A stretch of 64,000 bases of DNA from contig LSRX01000261.1 of the NCBI GenBank assembly GCA_001939145.1, positions 23,043-87,042 on the forward strand, read 5' to 3'. The stretch's first letter is position 1, and every line of letters starts with the position of its first letter. The notes beneath the pieces were generated by a model. That model had not been told where the DNA came from and did not search any database. It saw nothing but the letters and a program-made list of their open reading frames with translations. This DNA comes from Symbiodinium microadriaticum. Taxonomy: Eukaryota; Sar; Dinophyceae; Suessiales; Symbiodiniaceae. Below are positions 49,691 through 60,174 of the stretch, piece by piece. The position numbers were made by a program, and so were the translations under genes.

Positions 49691-49974
49691 AGAAATGCTG
49701 AAAAAAGGCTCCATGGGTTCATCGTACTACGCTTCTTTTGCAGGCTTCTGGCAACTCCAAATTTATGAATCTACACTGCCCTCCGCGGGCCGGACGTTGG
49801 GGGGAGCTCGGGGCATAAGCCTCTTGCGAAAACCCTATACGGCCATCTGACATGCTGGCGTGGCCTGGGGGGTCGACGTGTAAGCCCTCAATTCTGTCGC
49901 GCAAAAACAGGCTATACGGGCAAACGCTGAAGTCGTGGCTTCGACATTTTCCCCCCTATGACCTACTGCGACGA

Positions 49975-50007
49975 CAACAACAACAACAACTACTACTACT
50001 ACTACTG

Positions 50008-50038
<31 letters not shown>

Positions 50039-50251
50039 CACTAAGACTTCGACGACGACTGGCTACGACTGCCACTAACAGCGGTGCCACTACTACTACT
50101 ACTACTACTGCTACTACTGCTACTACTGCTACTGCTACTACTGCTACTACTGCTACTACTGCTACTACTGCTACTGCTACTGCTACTGCTGCTGCTACTG
50201 CTGCTGCTGCTGCTGCTACTGCTACTGCTACTGCTACTGCTACTGCTACTG

Positions 50252-50284
<33 letters not shown>

Positions 50285-50286
50285 GA

Positions 50287-50322
<36 letters not shown>

Positions 50323-50323
50323 G

Positions 50324-50359
<36 letters not shown>

Positions 50360-50389
50360 TTACTACTACTTCTTCTTCTACTACTACTT

Positions 50390-50432
<43 letters not shown>

Positions 50433-50435
50433 ACT
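49975..50435. repeat. Long compound (CTA/CTG)n trinucleotide island
   Basis: About 460 bp of ACT, GCT and ACA units with short ACG-bearing interruptions at 50,040-50,085. Blocks of CTACTG dimer alternate with pure CTA or CTG. All ORFs through it, up to 242 codons, are homopolymeric repeat translations. Confidence 0.95.
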
Positions 50436-50856
50436 ACCACTACAACTCTTTCTCGGGATTTCGGTGTGCCACACACTATGGCTTTGGATAACATGCTCAA
50501 CAGGCATCAGACTCTCAAGTCCAACCAAACACAAATGCAAAGGCATGAACCAAGAACTCGTCAGAACATCCGTGACATGACAATCTGCTCTTCACGACAA
50601 CCTAAACACCATCTCATGTGGCAATCCGATGTGTAGCTTGGTTTCGTTAAGAGGGTATTTCAAGGATGTCGAACGGGGAAGTTCGCGTCAAGTCAATCTG
50701 AAAGAGGAGTCGTGTCTGTGCATGTTTCCGAACACAATGAAGGCCGTTCAATGGCAACCAAAAACTACGGAACAACGGTACATGTAGCAAATGTTTTCGT
50801 GCCTGACTTCATCTGCATTAATTAACATAAATCTCCTGCATTTCTGTGAACACGTA

Positions 50857-50867
50857 CTACTGCTGCT

Positions 50868-50902
<35 letters not shown>

Positions 50903-50910
50903 GACGCGCT
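50857..50910. repeat. (CTA)n(CGA)n microsatellite
   Basis: CTG, CTA and CGA units, about 50 bp. Confidence 0.85.
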
Positions 50911-51044
50911 CTGCGCATATTCGACGCTGTGGTTTCTGTCCATGAAGACATAGAAAGACATGGCAGGCACGGCATGTCAGCAGCGGAGCAGTGTGTGGAC
51001 CCGAGCGCCCTGAAACGCTGTATGCTTCGAAGTCAAGACTTGAG

Positions 51045-51142
51045 CATGGTTGGGACGAGGATGCCCTGTGGGAACGGATGGAGTGTGTGTGGACGTCAAC
51101 ATGGTTGGGACATGGATGCTCTGCGGGAGCGGATGGAGTGTA
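51045..51142. repeat. Imperfect 55-bp tandem duplication
   Basis: CATGGTTGGGAC at 51045 recurs at 51100. The following ATGCCCTGTGGGAACGGATG is matched by ATGCTCTGCGGGAGCGGATG. The second copy is incomplete at its end. Differences are substitutions only. Confidence 0.75.
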
Positions 51143-51242
51143 TTCACTTCAAATTTTCTTCACTTCCCGTGTTGAGCGCGGCAGTCCCAGTCTCGATTGT
51201 TTCAAACAGTGCTACTTAGTATTGCTATACTAGTAGTCTTAC

Positions 51243-51272
51243 TACCACCGCTACTACTATTACTATTGCTGC

Positions 51273-51310
<38 letters not shown>

Positions 51311-51311
51311 G

Positions 51312-51371
<60 letters not shown>

Positions 51372-51611
51372 ATCTACTACGACGACTACTACCACTCCTA
51401 CTCCTACTCCTACTCCTACTCCTACTCCTACTCCTACTAGTACTACTACCACTACCACCACTACTTCCGCCACTACTACTACTTACTACTACGACGACAA
51501 CAACAACTATTACTAATACCACTACTACTACCACTACTGTAACTGCTGCTGCTACTGCTGCTACTACTACTACTACTACTACTACTCCTGCTGCTGCTGC
51601 TGCTGCTGCTG

Positions 51612-51646
<35 letters not shown>
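51243..51646. repeat. Compound trinucleotide island directly left of the interspaced array
   Basis: Blocks of CTG, CTA, TCC (CTACTC) and ACC-bearing units, about 400 bp, ending 50 bp before the first repeat of the regularly interspaced array. The unit composition drifts towards CAC only in short patches, so the array repeat is not a simple continuation of it. Confidence 0.92.
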
Positions 51647-51647
<1 letters not shown>

Positions 51648-51695
51648 GAAACGAGGCCTATCGGCAGTGGGGTGAAGCGAGAACACGAAGACTTG

Positions 51696-54481
51696 CACCA
51701 CCACCACCACCACCACCACCAGCTGCAGTGACAAAGGAATGGCTTCGCGGCAGTTCACCACCACCACCACCACCACCACCAGGCAAGAACGTGCATAAAG
51801 GAGCACGACGAACCCCACCACCACCACCACCACCACCACCAGCACCTGCCCTGTTGGAAGCCTGGCAAACGCCTTCACCACCACCACCACCACCACCACC
51901 AGCTTCCCCGGTGACGATCAGAAAACTCCAAGCAACACCACCACCACCACCACCACCACCAGCCGCAGTCTGAACCTGTCAGTCAAGCATCATAGCACCA
52001 CCACCACCACCACCACCACCATGGGTGGCGGATACCTCGCATGCGATGCCTACGAGCTCGAAACGTACATGTAGATTCAATGCATGTGAAGATCCGTGGG
52101 CTCTCCCGACTCCCTCACCACCACCACCACCACCACCACCATGTAGGATGCATTGCGTTGTGCGATCATAGTGGTCACCACCACCACCACCACCACCACC
52201 ATATCCAGAGTCGCAAAAGTGGCAGATGTTCGTGTCACCACCACCACCACCACCACCACCAAAAAGGCATAATAAGTGCTTTACAAACCAACAGTCACCA
52301 CCACCACCACCACCACCACCACACTGGCGGGTGAGTGGAGGGTACAACGGTACAACACCACCACCACCACCACCACCACCACGGGAGCTCGCTACGGCCA
52401 GGAACTCCGGCAGCGCACCACCACCACCACCACCACCACCACGCGGAAGTACATGCCTCCGACCGGTTGCTTTTACACCACCACCACCACCACCACCACC
52501 ACCCAGAGCGTTGCCACTATGCACTTGCGTGCTGCCACCACCACCACCACCACCACCACCAGGCGTCGCAAAGCCATGCCTGCTGGCCAGCATCACTCGT
52601 CTCCTAGGCTGACGCCGGTAACAGGCGAGATGGAATATGTATACCTGTGTACCATCACCACCACCACCACCACCACCACCAAGTGCGCCAAGATTAAGAT
52701 CCTCCACCTGCAAGCCACCACCACCACCACCACCACCACCATTCATTGGGTACAGGAGGCCTTCCTCGCACTGATCACCACCACCACCACCACCACCACC
52801 ATCCGGATTTCAGTGTCTACGACTCTATAGGGTCTCACCACCACCACCACCACCACCACCATCGTAAAGCCTGGCCGCTTCGATAGGCGGCGCCGCACCA
52901 CCACCACCACCACCACCACCAGGACGAGATGGCCCAAGGTACCTCTTGCATTGACCACCACCACCACCACCACCACCACCATATCGGGGTCGAGTCGAGC
53001 CCCCGCCCGTCGGGGCACCACCACCACCACCACCACCACCAGGCCAAACTCGAGGAGCTGGCTTTCGGCACGCGGCACCACCACCACCACCACCACCACC
53101 ATATGGCTGCGTGTCAAAGTGGTGGCCTCTTTGCACACCACCACCACCACCACCACCACCACGATTGAGGAGCACATGCAGATTCCGAAGCCTCACACCA
53201 CCACCACCACCACCACCACCATCGACCTCCGTACATGACCGGGCATGACAGTAGGCACCACCACCACCACCACCACCACCACATCGCAAACAGCTCGGTA
53301 ACAACAGAGTCTGAACACCACCACCACCACCACCACCACCAGCCAACCTTGTCTCCGGTTGCCGCTTGGTTGGAACACCACCACCACCACCACCACCACC
53401 ACGCATTCGCGGAGTATCCCAACCTGAGAGCTAAACACCACCACCACCACCACCACCACCAAAGCACACGAAGCGTTGCCGGCGATTCGTCTCTGCACCA
53501 CCACCACCACCACCACCACCACACTGTCGCTTTGGGTGTCTCCACTTCCCTCAGGCACCACCACCACCACCACCACCACCATTCAATGGCGGCCAAAGGC
53601 CTCTGAAAGTATACACACCACCACCACCACCACCACCACCACGATCAGTACCGTCGCTGTTTCGCTCCCTGCTGACACCACCACCACCACCACCACCACC
53701 AACTTCACTACGGTGGCCCCTGGATCCGGTCCTGTCACCACCACCACCACCACCACCACCACACGTACTGCAACTACACCCGTCTGCTGTTTTGCCACCA
53801 CCACCACCACCACCACCACCATTTCAACATGCGAAACACAGCACGCTGCACCTCGCACCACCACCACCACCACCACCACCATGGCCAGGCCTGCCTGGTT
53901 TCGCTGAGATATTCCAAGGAGAAGTGAGAAGTGGAAAGCAAACTGTTCCATAGCGAATTTAAGACCCACAAACTCCACCACCACCACCACCACCACCACC
54001 AATCGCCCTATCAATCTGCTTGATCTGGTAGGCATCACCACCACCACCACCACCACCACCACTCCCGGCAGTACTGAAAGGGCAGCCTTGGCTCCCACCA
54101 CCACCACCACCACCACCACCAGAGTCTAGATCAGAGTTCAACCTTACACATGGATCACCACCACCACCACCACCACCACCATAATACTTCTCAACCTGAG
54201 CAATCGAGAGAGTCCCACCACCACCACCACCACCACCACCATAAGTAGTGTCTGGACAAACCTGGCTTGTGCATGCACCACCACCACCACCACCACCACC
54301 ATCATCTCATCTTCATGCTGCGCCCTTCCACTCCGCACCACCACCACCACCACCACCACCATATATACAGGGCATCTCGTTGTGTTGTGTATGCACACCA
54401 CCACCACCACCACCACCACCATACGTGGCACTCCAGAATCTTCATATCACATCATCACCACCACCACCACCACCACCACCA
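51696..54481. repeat. CRISPR-like regularly interspaced array: 44 x 26-nt (CAC)8CA repeats, 60-bp period
   Basis: Each repeat is (CAC)8CA. I compared all 44 copies by eye and found no mismatch or length change. The first is 51696-51721 and each later one is shifted by exactly 60 bp, to 54456-54481. Spacers are 34 nt in 40 of 43 intervals, and all differ from one another. Three intervals are 94 nt (52022-52115, 52562-52655, 53882-53975): a repeat is missing at 52056, 52596 and 53916, but the register continues. The 26 nt at those places bear no resemblance to CAC. No reading frame is open across the array; each frame gives 20-residue periods of poly-His, -Pro, -Thr, -Gly, -Val or -Trp until a spacer stop. 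No cas-like gene or leader is seen, and the setting is nuclear eukaryotic, so this is not called a CRISPR locus. On the minus strand each repeat is (GGT)n-like and could form a G-quadruplex. Confidence 0.97.
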
Positions 54482-54590
54482 ACCACCACCACCACCACCA
54501 CCACCACCAACACCACCACCACCATCANCATCAGCACCATCACCATTACCATCAGCATCGCCATCATCGTCATTGCCATTCTTATGTGCC
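54482..54590. repeat. Degenerate CAC/CAT tract at the right edge of the array
   Basis: After the last 34-nt spacer and repeat, the sequence continues as CAC units broken by single-base slips, then CAT-bearing units (CATCAC, CATCAG), with one N at 54,528. This is ordinary decaying microsatellite, unlike the perfect copies to its left. Confidence 0.9.
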
Positions 54591-54669
54591 TTCCCCAGCA
54601 TGCAAGAAGTCATAAAACAATGATGAGTCTACAGCCTACAGGTGTATGCGTGTATGTGCGTCTCTGCGT

Positions 54670-54900
54670 GTTTGTGCCTGTGTGTGTGTGTGCCTCTCTG
54701 TCTCTCTGTGTGTGTGTGTGTGTGTGCACGTGTGCATCTGTGTGTGCAGAGCTTTTTGGGAGTCATTGTATCTTTGTGTTCGTTCGTTCGTTCGTTCGTT
54801 CGTTCGTTCGTGCGTGGGTGTGTGTGTGTGTGTGTGTGTGTTTGTGCTTGTGCTTGTGCTTGTGCTTGTGCTTGTGCTTGTGCTTGTGCTTGTGTGTGTG
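54670..54900. repeat. (GT)n, (CGTT)n and (GCTTGT)n simple repeats
   Basis: TG/TCTG tracts, then CGTT units at about 54,779-54,810, then GT, then about eight TGCTTG hexamers at 54,845-54,892. All long ORFs here are repeat translations. Confidence 0.92.
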
Positions 54901-55029
54901 TGCGCTTGGTTAGGCTTGCTTGTGTTTGTTCGGGCTTGTTTGTTCTCGTGTTTATTTCTACCAGTAGCTATTTGTCTGACAATGTGTGCGCGAGAATGAC
55001 AGAAACTCCAAGGACAGACAGGCAGCCCC

Positions 55030-56320
55030 AAATGCAAGATCCGGGTACGTCTGCATCCAGTCTTTGAGGTGCCATCGGTCTTCTCGCAAGCACATCACCT
55101 GCGGAGCCGAGGAGCTGTATATCGAGAGCAGTTGGACCATGTTCAGTCTCATGACATGCTCCCTTGAAGTTACCAGAATCTCGTGACGAAAGCTCCGCAT
55201 GCCAGAAATGTCCAACTTTTAGCATGCCGGAACTGGGCCACTTATTGTACGGCCCAAGCCTCCACTCCTTGCCGACACCCATCCTGCGCCACTGGTCAAT
55301 TCTTGTGCATTGCACCTCATGAATCATGCTGGGTGAGCTCAGTTGCACAGAACATCTCAGAAGCCGCAGGGTCCTGCACCGACTTGCAGGGCTCAACAGG
55401 ACCGGCGGATTCAAAGCAGCCCTCGCTGTAACACCAGCCCATTTCCACGCACCACCTACCAGGCAGTTCCGGCAATGGCGACAAGAGTTGGCATGAGCTC
55501 TTTTGAGCCAGAAATTGTTGGGTCGCAATTGCCTCGACTGCTTAGGCATGGTTCTTGTCATGTCAAACGGCTCAGCACAAACGCTGCTCTCAAGGCACTC
55601 TTTTGTGTTGCTGTAGTGGCGGAGAAAAAGCGGAGGCCAGATGTCGATGACTTCACCAGCGTGCACGTACCTGAGGCTTGCACTCTTTGTGCTACTCATC
55701 TTGGCAACTCTCCTTCCGTCCTGCTCAGGGCAAGCTGCAAAACAGCGCCGTGGTAGTCCAGCCCGGAGTCTCGGTAGCGGCCCAATGCATTCGGAAACCG
55801 AAACACCTCATTCCTGAGTCTCATGGTTTGCGGGCTCATGGGTGATGTCCTATGCTCGGCCTAGGCGGGCTAGAGCTTGACAGGTCTGAGTCTTGAGCAA
55901 CTGCTCGCGAGGTCCTTCAAAAGGCATCACCCAAAGCTTTATAGCTGACGTCAGATATGCCGCCAGGAAGTGCCGGACAGGCTTTCTAAACCTGTGTCCA
56001 AGCATCTTCTCATCCCGCTCGTGCACAAGCCTCGGTCAGAGCAATAGGCGGATCATAAACAGAGAACGAGAGTACCACAGAATGTTGGGGATAGTCGAAA
56101 TACTTACAGTAAGACTAAGACGAGAAGACGAGTACAACTGCAGCTACTGTAGAGCCACTGAGCTTTAGCCCAGGCGACACGTCCGGCACCCGAGGTCGCC
56201 TTCGTCGGAGTATGCGAGCAGAGCCAGCAGAGCTGCGAGCAAAGCTGCGAGGAAGAGGGTCCTTAAGGGTTTAAAGGCTTTGAGTCCAAGCAAAACTGCG
56301 GGGCGCCTCGGCGGTGCGCC
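55030..56320. other. No confident gene
   Basis: A 243-codon minus-strand ORF and a 137-codon plus-strand ORF overlap here. One minus-strand piece near 55,115-55,170 (EHVMRLNMVQLLSIYSSSAP, followed by a GTGATG donor) looks like a short exon. Nothing else is supported. Confidence 0.3.
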
Positions 56321-56325
56321 GGAGT

Positions 56326-56814
56326 TCAGGAGACAGTGTGGGTTGTTTTATATATGAACCTTATAGTGCCGCAGCGTGGGGCCCCGGAGTTTTTTCGAGA
56401 ATCTTCGGCACAGGCAGCCCAGGGCCGCTCCCAAAAGTCTCTCGGCCAACCGAGCATGGTGACAGAGATGGAATCCGGGAGCTCTGCCTCCACCCACTGG
56501 CCACCGAAAGTCAAACTCCGGGGATCCAACAGCTCCTTCCTGGGAGCGAGGAGGTGGTCTGAGTGATCTTGCGCGATCTGGGATATCGAGACTCCGACGG
56601 GCTCTAAAAAACGTGAATACTGCATTCTGATCCGGCCTATGAAAGGTTTCGAAGCAGTAAGACATACTTACCACACCCCTGGCATCCAAGGTAGGATGCA
56701 ATGTCAGACAGGTTTCAAAGGCCTGAGCGGGAACGCTCTGGAGCACTTCTCCTTGCACCCATCACGCGCGGTGTGGTGGGCCCGGAGGCAGAAGTCGTAG
56801 GAGTTGTCACTCTC
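56326..56814 (-). CDS. Unidentified protein, C-terminal exons
   Basis: Three minus-strand segments: from 56814 (ESDNSYDFCLRAHHTARDG), a second ending at 56672 (GEVLQSVPAQAFETCLTLHP, canonical GTAAGT donor), and 56619-56326 (SDHLLAPRKELLDPRSLTFG, WVEAELPDSISVTMLGW, DSRKNSGAPRCGTIRF, stop codon). The first two are in different frames, so an intron lies between them near 56,750. No family was recognised. The last exon is the longest clean one in this part of the window. Confidence 0.5.
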
Positions 56815-57198
56815 CTCCAATTCTGTGTAGGGATTTGTTAAGAACCACGGAATGCAAGTGCAAAGGCCATTTTCAGGGCCCCTCCTGGCTGTCGGTTGTC
56901 AGGATCTCCACGTGCTTGGATTCGCCGATTCTCGACGGGCTCTGGAAGCACCAAGCGGCGCCCAAATGCCGGACCACAAAATAGCGGTTCAACTCCTTAC
57001 AAGGTCAACCAACGGGAAGGATTTGAGCAGCCATGGGTGCTCTCACGAAGAATGGCCCAAAAAGCCAACTGGCAAAGGCAGCTTCCAGACAAACCCCGTT
57101 TTCACCCATACTCTTGGCCGCCATACCCAGGGACTGGAGACTAAGCGGAGAGTGAGAACACAAGAGTCCACAGCTACAATATATTTGCCAGTCAACCG

Positions 57199-57420
57199 TC
57201 AGGGTCGTCGCAGATAAACAAGTACAGGTACAGCAAACTTCTTGTCACTTGACTTGTCTTCAGCATGTATGTACCACGGTTCTACAAGCGGATCCCCCCA
57301 CGCCAAGGAACGTGCTGAGGAGCTCCTTGAAGCACAAAGCCACCTGCCGCTTTGCGCAGGGCATCGAAGAAAAACATCAAAGTAGACCCTCATGAGGTCT
57401 CTAAAATGCCGCAGCTGCTG
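57199..57420 (-). CDS. Candidate exon, unidentified protein
   Basis: The minus-strand frame encodes RDLMRVYFDVFLRCP and GDPLVEPWYIHAEDKSSDKK then VLVYLRRP and a stop. A second frame (FFDALRKAAGGFVLQGAPQH) is equally protein-like, so an internal splice is probable. No family was recognised. Confidence 0.3.
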   Translation of the reverse strand, partial: QQLRHFRDLMRVYFDVFLRCPAQSGRWLCASRSSSARSLAWGDPLVEPWYIHAEDKSSDKKFAVPVLVYLRRP

Positions 57421-58129
57421 CAATCAGGGACGCTGTTAGGCACGGGGCCAAGCTATGCATGTGTAAATCAGCTTCCCAGCTCGGTGCATCAACTCTGCAA
57501 GGCAGTGACTGGCATGCTTCCGGTAGTAGTACTGTATACTGTGGCCGGCAGAGAGGCTTAATTAAGTATGCACGAGCTCTGCAGAGTCCGACCGCCGGAG
57601 CCTTGGAGCTGCCTGGCCGCACACGCTGCAGCGCACGCGCCCCAGAGGTCGATGGGGAAGGCCAGTGCCATGGGAATTTGCACTGCCGAGGAAATGAGGG
57701 GATGTGGGCATTCTGCGGCATTCTGTGTTGGATTGTGTCAGCTCTTGCGCATGTGTAGTACGGTGTAACCAAAGCCCAAGCTCCAGGCTGCAAGTAACTT
57801 CTGCATGAGAGCTGTATGCAGCGTGCAGCTAGTCCGAAGCCAAGGGTCTTAGTTACCCAAGCCCTTGCAAGATATGCAAGGAACCATGCAAAAATCAGGT
57901 TCGAGAAGTCTCTTTTGGAAATGCTTGAGACACACATAACAACAGTTTTCGCTCTTCTCCTGGTTCCTCTACCTCCGGCTTTCACAACTCTGGGAGTGAA
58001 ATGCTTGACTTGTTTCATATGCAATGTAAACTTCGGTGCTTCGCACACTGTTCTAGAATGTGCTGACATGGCGGTACGAGTAACATCTGCCTTGGCTAAC
58101 AAACCTGGCCGCACTGCAGGTGGAGATCG

Positions 58130-58250
58130 TCAAGGGAACAGCACCCGCCTCCACCAAAAGTTCAGCAGCTTCAACTGCCGTCTCCTGAAAGAGTTTGCGA
58201 CAGAAGTGCAGATGCTGCTCCACGAAAGTACGATCTACACTCGTAAGAAC
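58130..58250 (-). CDS. Candidate exon with ankyrin-like sequence
   Basis: The minus-strand frame encodes VEQHLHFCRKLFQETAVEAA and AELLVEAGAVPLTI. The AELLVEAGA piece resembles the second helix and turn of an ankyrin repeat, but the TPLH core is absent, so the match is weak. Boundaries were not set. Confidence 0.3.
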
Positions 58251-59779
58251 TCGCACAGTGCAGTAAGAGTGAGGGCCTCTGCATGCGGCGAGGCCGCTGC
58301 AAAGAAGATCGGGCGCCAGCCTACCAAGCTCCAGAGTACTCAGGTCACCCACCCTGCTGCCAAAACCGGGAGGCTATCCGTTTGGATAATACTTGGATAC
58401 CAAGAAGGTAATTCGCATGATGCGGTGCTTGGCCTCTTTGTCTAAGCATTCTTTGCTGGCATCGCTAACCTGCCTGACAGCAACACAGCATCTGGCATTC
58501 CCGTTGAACTGCTTGCAGAACCGTCTCTGTAAGATCACGGGGAACCGTGAATCAAGTTGCACTTTCCACACCCGATAAATGGCACCGGCATGGGGTTGTG
58601 AACTGTACCTGGAAGTCACATCCACAGGTAAGCCAGGAAGTAGGTGCACCGATAATAGTCGATTGGATTGCCAGGCCTCGAAATGTGCCCGTGGAAAGGC
58701 CGTAGTTGACACCGATGGTTATCTGAGAAAGAACACGGGGCATTCCGTGTTGCTCTCTTGTTGCATCCACATCCATGGATTAAATAGTATATTATAAGCG
58801 GGCGTTGAAGATGGTGGACTTACAATTTCAAGCTAAATCCGCGATGTACAGGCAGTCAACCAAGGTTCTGGGTGCTATTGTGTGGGCGCCACATATGGTC
58901 GTGCTCTTGGGTCATCTTCTCTATATAATTTAATGGTGGTGGAGACGGTGTTTTACTGTACGCACAGGCACCCGAATCCGAGTGGATTAAAACTTTGCAA
59001 TAGTAGATGACTGCTGAATTCCCAGCGAGGGCCCAGACATTCGGCAGCAGGGGGTCACGCCCAGGATCCACGTTCCTGCCAAATCGACTAGGATGGCGGG
59101 AGCGGTGGGGCATCTGAATCTGGTTTCTCCAGAGATTTGCGCCTATAGCGGCTTCCCTCCCTCCTGAGGATCTACATGCCACACAGGCCTTCCGAGGCCA
59201 TCAGGGGTGCTGAAGGAGTAACAGCCCAAAGCTCGAAAGTTCACACATGACAAGGCTGTATAGTATGCATAAGCACAGTTGAATTGGCGCCCAAAGCGGA
59301 ACCAATGCAGAGCTGAATCCATCACGGGATGCAGGGCTTGGAGGGCGACGGGTTGCGGGAACGGTGCATTGGATACAAAGCACCTTCAGGGCTTTCGGTA
59401 ATTGGGGATCACGTCGATGCTGCGCAGGTCGACTTTGTGCTCTGGGATTGCGGCGATCCCTACCCACATCTCCACGCGGTTGCTGCAGGCGTCTTCGTCC
59501 GCCAAAAACAAAGCGATAGCTGATCCCGCTTTGAGGGCGCTTGTTCATCGTCGAGGATCTACCTGGGACTGTATGTCACATGGCTTCAAAAACCTACGGG
59601 GCCATTCCAGCTCAGAACTTCACGAGCTCCTTCCACTCCTGGGCTGCGAAACCCCACTGCTGAAATGGTGCCATGATCGCAGCCATGCTTCAGCAAGAAC
59701 ACGGCGACGGAATTCGACCGGAATACCTTCCGACCGACCCTGAGACTCTTCACACCTATGCCCGATCCTCACACAAATC

Positions 59780-60174
59780 GCCAAACCCGGCTCCAATTGT
59801 GTCCAAGGGCCTTCAGCAGCTCCTTTGCGGCCTCGAAGTCCTGGGAGGCTCGTCCCCACTCCTCGGAGCCACGAGACGTCGATGCTGTCGAGCATCTTCA
59901 ACACAGTGTATTTGTGCAGCTGTACACATGTCTATCTACGTGCGTGTATGTGCTCATTTGACCGTACATGAGAGAGCCATGCTGTCGGGCGGCAGGCGCT
60001 TTTTGTACAAACAAGGGTGATAACACCGACCCTACCCCTCTCCCCGCCCACCCCATGCAAGAGCCAAGACTCCTTGTTGCGGCCATCCACACCCACGGTG
60101 GAGATCTTCTGGGAGAATTCTCGGGCCTTGTTGTAAGCCGGAGAACCTTCCGCGCCAGAGAAGTACACCATGTC
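59780..60174 (-). CDS. Unidentified protein, two exons
   Basis: Exon 60174-60052 (about 41 codons, AG acceptor, GTGGGC donor) encodes DMVYFSGAEGSPAYNKAREF and KISTVGVDGRNKESWLLH. Downstream on the minus strand, near 59,870-59,790, ASQDFEAAKELLKALGHN is a plausible later exon. Families were not recognised; the join is inferred from strand and order only. Confidence 0.45.

Noticed and set aside
49852..50580. 242-codon plus-strand Leu/Thr/Ala ORF
   Set aside because: It is the CTA/CTG microsatellite read through; the neighbouring unique sequence has no protein-like character.
51202..54140. Poly-Gly, -His, -Pro, -Thr, -Val and -Trp ORFs up to 258 codons
   Set aside because: They are translations of trinucleotide repeats and of the interspaced array in every frame. 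No frame stays open over the whole array.
51696..54481. Calling the array a genuine CRISPR locus
   Set aside because: The repeat is a plain CAC tract with no palindromic part, no cas gene or leader is visible anywhere in the window, and the neighbours are spliced eukaryotic genes. Only the geometry matches.
54642..55067. Val/Cys-rich ORFs near 54.7-55.0 kb
   Set aside because: They are produced by GT, CGTT and GCTTGT simple repeats.
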